The notes under the pieces: model-generated
Seen by the model: only the letters and a program-made list of their open reading frames with translations
Database searches by the model: none
Told to the model about the DNA's origin: nothing
In this document: one piece after another, positions 61,174 to 64,000 of the stretch
How the letters are laid out: every line of letters starts with the position of its first letter
How positions within the stretch are numbered: position 1 is the stretch's first letter
Source of the DNA: Haloarcula sp. CBA1129
Lineage (GTDB): Archaea > Halobacteriota > Halobacteria > Halobacteriales > Haloarculaceae
Reading direction: 5' to 3'
Length of the DNA stretch: 64,000 nt
NCBI RefSeq assembly: GCF_008729015.1
Contig: NZ_RKSM01000001.1
Coordinates: forward strand, 3,410,001 to 3,474,000
Program-made: the position numbers and the translations under genes

Positions 61174-61824
61174 CTACACCACGTCGCCCCGAACCGTCGC
61201 GCCCTCCTGCTGTGCCCGGTACTCCTTGACCGCGTCGGCGGCGTTGCCGGCCTCCGTCTCGTCCATCCCGAGCATCGACAGCGACTGGGTCAGCGTCGGG
61301 AAGACGAACTCGTTGTCCCGGAGCTTCTGGAACGCGTCGGGGGAGCGTTCGCCGTCGAGCCACAGGCAGGCCCCGCGCGGGTCCAGAATCTGCTCGTAGT
61401 CGTTTCGCATCTTTGCGCCCTTGAGCCGCTGGGTGACGTTGTCCTCGAAGGAGGCGTTACACACTTCCAGATGGACCGGTTCGTCGTCGTTCAGAAGGTG
61501 GGCGGCCAGACATTTCTCGGGCGCGGCGTGTCCGTTGGCGTTCGCGCGGATGTACTCTGGATGCTCGTCGGCCCACGCGGCGCGGACGGTTTTCCCGACG
61601 CCGTCGACGCCGTGGCTGCGCTGGAACTCCTCAGCTCGCTCCGGGGCGTCCTTGAACAGGATGTCCTTGGTGACGTACACGTCCAGCCGTTCGACCGGGT
61701 CCAGCCCGAGCGCCACGTCGCCGTAGACCCACACTTCCCGGACCGGGACCGGCATCGTCTCCTCCGCGACCGTCGCGACGATTTCCTCAACCCGCTCGAC
61801 TGCCTCCGGACGGTCCAAACTCAT
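61174..61824 (-). CDS. Conserved haloarchaeal protein (DUF7095-like)
   Basis: The 216-residue soluble acidic protein begins MSLDRPEAVERVEEIVATVAEE and contains VWVYGDVALGLDPVERLDVYVTKDI, faintly like nucleotidyltransferase-fold proteins, but no catalytic Asp triad was confirmed. I recall it as a haloarchaeal DUF. Function unknown. It is monocistronic between the zinc ribbon and the CrtI-like gene. Confidence 0.72.
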   Translation of the reverse strand: MSLDRPEAVERVEEIVATVAEETMPVPVREVWVYGDVALGLDPVERLDVYVTKDILFKDAPERAEEFQRSHGVDGVGKTVRAAWADEHPEYIRANANGHAAPEKCLAAHLLNDDEPVHLEVCNASFEDNVTQRLKGAKMRNDYEQILDPRGACLWLDGERSPDAFQKLRDNEFVFPTLTQSLSMLGMDETEAGNAADAVKEYRAQQEGATVRGDVV

Positions 61825-61886
61825 TGGTGTCTCTACTGGGCGGGCGGCCTAAACGCTGACTCTCCGCGCACGCGATGCAGTGAGTA

Positions 61887-63365
61887 TCAACCCCGGACGT
61901 GGTCCGCCGCTATTTTGCTGCCTTTGACACAGGCGACGGTCCCCAGCCCGGGCCACGTGGTGTCGCCGGCGAGGTAGAACCCCTCAACGCCTATGCCCTG
62001 TGGGATGGCCCCCTGATTCGCGTTTGCCGGCGTCTGCTTGTATCCGCCGACCGCCCCGCGGGGTCTGTTCGTGAACTGTTCGTAGGTGACCGGCGTCGCC
62101 ACCTCGGAGACGACCGGGTCGGTCCCGAGGTCGGGATAGACGGTCCGGCCGCCCGCAAGCAGTTGCTCGCGGGCGGTCGCCTTCCTGTCCTCGTAGGCCG
62201 CCTTCTCAAGATTCTGCCACGGCTCGACTGCGCAGTGAGTTGACAGCATGACCGCGCGGTGCCCTGCCGGTGCGCTCACGTCGTCACCCGGCGCGGAGAC
62301 GGAGACAAACATGTTGTTCCCGTTGCCGAGTGGTTCGTCGTAGTCCTGTAGAATCTGGTGGTGGGTCCGCTCGCGGCCGTCGACCTCGGCTGTCGGGACG
62401 CCGAGAAAGAGTACGAGCGCGCTCCCCTCGTGGGCCTCCAGCATCGAGCAGTATTCGTCGAGCCTGTCGCCGACGACCGTCGGCGCGAGGTCTTTGGTGA
62501 CGGGGGCCGGGACAGTGCTGACGACCTGTTCGGCGTGGACTGGCCCCGCCGCGGAGTCCACACAGAAATCGCCGTGACTGCCGGTCACTGCAGTGACGGT
62601 ACGTCCTGTCTCGACCCGTCCGCCGATATCGGTGTACTGTTCGACGAACGACTCCCAGAAGCCGTACATCCCGCCGACTGCTCGGCCCAGCCCCGTCCGG
62701 TGGATTGTCATGCCGAGGACGGCATTCAACAGCGGTGCTTCGTCCAGCGAGGCATGGACCGTATCCTCGACGAGCATCGAGACGACCGCACGGAGCGGTC
62801 GGTCGTCGTACACATCGTGGGCACGCATCGCGTCAGCCATCGTCCAGCGGAGATATCTTGCCAGCGGGAGGTCCCGGAGACCGACCGCTCTGGCGTTCCG
62901 AATGAGGTCGCCGACACTCTGTATCGGCATCTTGATGTCTTTTCTGGTGAGTTTCCAGAGCCGCACCGAGAGGTCGTCGATGAAGTCATAGAACGCCAGC
63001 TGTCTCTGGTCGTCACCGAGTTTCGCCCGCCGCTCCTCGTCCCAGTCGGTGTGGTCGCGATACAGCGTCACCGTCTGGTCCGGGAGCCAGACGTCATAGG
63101 CGTCCTGTATCGCTATTTCTGGCGGCTCGAAGTCGACGGCAGACAGCAACTGACCGCCGACGCCCGCTGGAACGAAATCGACGAGGGTCGTCGCGCCGAC
63201 GTCGAATCGGAACCCCGCTCGCTCGTAGTAGCCCGCACAGCCGCCGACGCTGTGGTGCTGTTCGAGGACGACCGTCGAGTAGCCGTCCGCCTGCAGGCGT
63301 GCGGCCGTGCTCATACCCGCCACGCCACCGCCGATGACGACCACGTCTGCGGACTCAGTTCCCAT
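61887..63365 (-). CDS. FAD-dependent CrtI-type oxidoreductase (phytoene desaturase/carotenoid isomerase-like)
   Basis: The 492-residue flavoprotein has the N-terminal Rossmann motif VVVIGGGVAGMSTAARLQADG, LEQHHSVGGCAGYYERAGFRFDVGATTL, and a C-terminal YLAGDTTWPGLGTVACVKGSKIAADHV. This is the CrtI/CrtISO family. It could act in phytoene desaturation or in bacterioruberin-related steps, but it lies 33 kb from crtB, so its exact reaction is unassigned. The ATG at 63365 matches the fold start. Confidence 0.88.
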   Translation of the reverse strand: MGTESADVVVIGGGVAGMSTAARLQADGYSTVVLEQHHSVGGCAGYYERAGFRFDVGATTLVDFVPAGVGGQLLSAVDFEPPEIAIQDAYDVWLPDQTVTLYRDHTDWDEERRAKLGDDQRQLAFYDFIDDLSVRLWKLTRKDIKMPIQSVGDLIRNARAVGLRDLPLARYLRWTMADAMRAHDVYDDRPLRAVVSMLVEDTVHASLDEAPLLNAVLGMTIHRTGLGRAVGGMYGFWESFVEQYTDIGGRVETGRTVTAVTGSHGDFCVDSAAGPVHAEQVVSTVPAPVTKDLAPTVVGDRLDEYCSMLEAHEGSALVLFLGVPTAEVDGRERTHHQILQDYDEPLGNGNNMFVSVSAPGDDVSAPAGHRAVMLSTHCAVEPWQNLEKAAYEDRKATAREQLLAGGRTVYPDLGTDPVVSEVATPVTYEQFTNRPRGAVGGYKQTPANANQGAIPQGIGVEGFYLAGDTTWPGLGTVACVKGSKIAADHVRG

Positions 63366-63533
63366 GGTTGCCCGGCCACGGGACTGTTCCACCTTTGACC
63401 GACGCGAGAGGACTGACGCGTTTGATTGCGCTTGGTTGGACCAAAACCATTGATTCAAATACAAGTCAGGCGGCCTAAACGTTTCCCCTCCAGAAGCCGA
63501 ACGCTGATTTACCAGTGCTGTGTCGCTACTGAT

Positions 63534-64000
63534 ATGTCCTCCGTCCAGACGCAGTTCCGGGACCTGACTGAGTGGGTAGCGGGCACCTCGCCGCTGTACG
63601 CCCACCTCTGCCGAGAAGCCGCCGAGGACCCCGCCGTTCTCGACCTCGCCTCAGCGGTCCCCGAGGGCCGTCAGGCTCCGCACCTCCTGCTCGCCGCGGT
63701 CCACTACCTGCTCGACCGGAATCCGGACCACCGGCTGGCCAAGTACTACCCGAGCATCGTCGCGGACCCGCGAGACCCGGACGACGAGTGCTTCCCGGCG
63801 TTCCACGAGTTCTGTCTCGACCACGCCGACGACATCCAGCCGCTTCTGGAGAAGCGGCGCACGCAGACGAACGCGGTGCGCCGGAGCGCGGTCCTCTATC
63901 CGGCCATCACACAGGTGGCCCGCGCCGCCGACGGCCCGCTCGCGCTGGTGGAACTCGGCCCGAGCGCCGGCCTGAATCTCCTGTTCGACCGCTACCGCTA
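63534..64000 (+). CDS. DUF2332 family protein (partial, 5' part)
   Basis: The first 155 residues read MSSVQTQFRDLTEWVAGTSPLY with APHLLLAAVHYLLD, and then LVELGPSAGLNLLFDRYRY, the hallmark of DUF2332, an alpha/beta family with a glycine-rich SAM-like loop. A methyltransferase-like role is possible but unproven. The gene runs off the right edge. It is divergent from the CrtI-type gene. Confidence 0.88.
   Translation, partial: MSSVQTQFRDLTEWVAGTSPLYAHLCREAAEDPAVLDLASAVPEGRQAPHLLLAAVHYLLDRNPDHRLAKYYPSIVADPRDPDDECFPAFHEFCLDHADDIQPLLEKRRTQTNAVRRSAVLYPAITQVARAADGPLALVELGPSAGLNLLFDRYR

Overview
The window is a chromosomal stretch of an extremely halophilic archaeon, most likely Haloarcula or a close relative. 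The evidence is high GC, very acidic predicted proteins, an archaeal transcription factor TFB, ribosomal protein L15e, archaeal SepF, the ubiquitin-like UbaA/SAMP system, several HTH_10 (bacterio-opsin-activator type) regulators, and many genes with a TATA box about 25 bases before the start codon (leaderless style). The genus is inferred; the halophilic archaeal assignment is firm. No rRNA, tRNA, CRISPR array or intact transposase was found.

Layout. 1-10.9 kb: cysteine hydrolase, YqcI/YcgG protein, PIN-ATPase-KH protein, M20 and M32 peptidases, soluble chemotaxis-type transducer, UbaA, a cobalamin-binding-type protein, a PUA protein and SepF. 11-13.5 kb: ABC exporter pair and small conserved genes. 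13.5-17.0 kb: zinc-ribbon protein, then a three-gene surface-protein cassette whose base composition departs from the surroundings. 17.3-23.6 kb: winged-helix protein, rhodanese/metallo-beta-lactamase fusion, a second ABC exporter, RNB-domain ribonuclease. 23.7-28.3 kb: Bat-like regulator followed by crtB, lycopene cyclase and Blh/Brp, which make retinal from geranylgeranyl diphosphate. 28.5-33.6 kb: L15e with a structured leader, a tungsten/molybdenum aldehyde ferredoxin oxidoreductase, small unknowns and two MoaD/ubiquitin-fold proteins. 33.7-45.2 kb: dehydrogenase, Cys-containing HTH_10 regulator, TFB, aldolase, cupin, a 388-base highly base-paired element, methyltransferase, aldo/keto reductase, SppA with a DUF4350 protein, a second AOR, and two copies of an 80-base inverted-repeat element.

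45.2-64 kb: an apparently iron-controlled mini-operon (two unknown small proteins plus a DtxR-family repressor behind two DtxR-type dyads), RIO2 kinase, a dolichyl-phosphate-mannose-type glycosyltransferase, AI-2E-type permease, MsrA, an orphan NuoCD fusion, two more HTH_10 regulators, lipoate ligase, endonuclease IV, methyltransferase, CopD-like membrane proteins, a CrtI-type oxidoreductase and the start of a DUF2332 gene.

The most novel-looking items are the 388-base element at 38702-39089, the iron-box operon at 45371-46244, the paired inverted-repeat elements at 34787 and 43384, the composition-shifted surface cassette at 14566-17023, and an identically spaced four-cysteine signature in two HTH_10 regulators.
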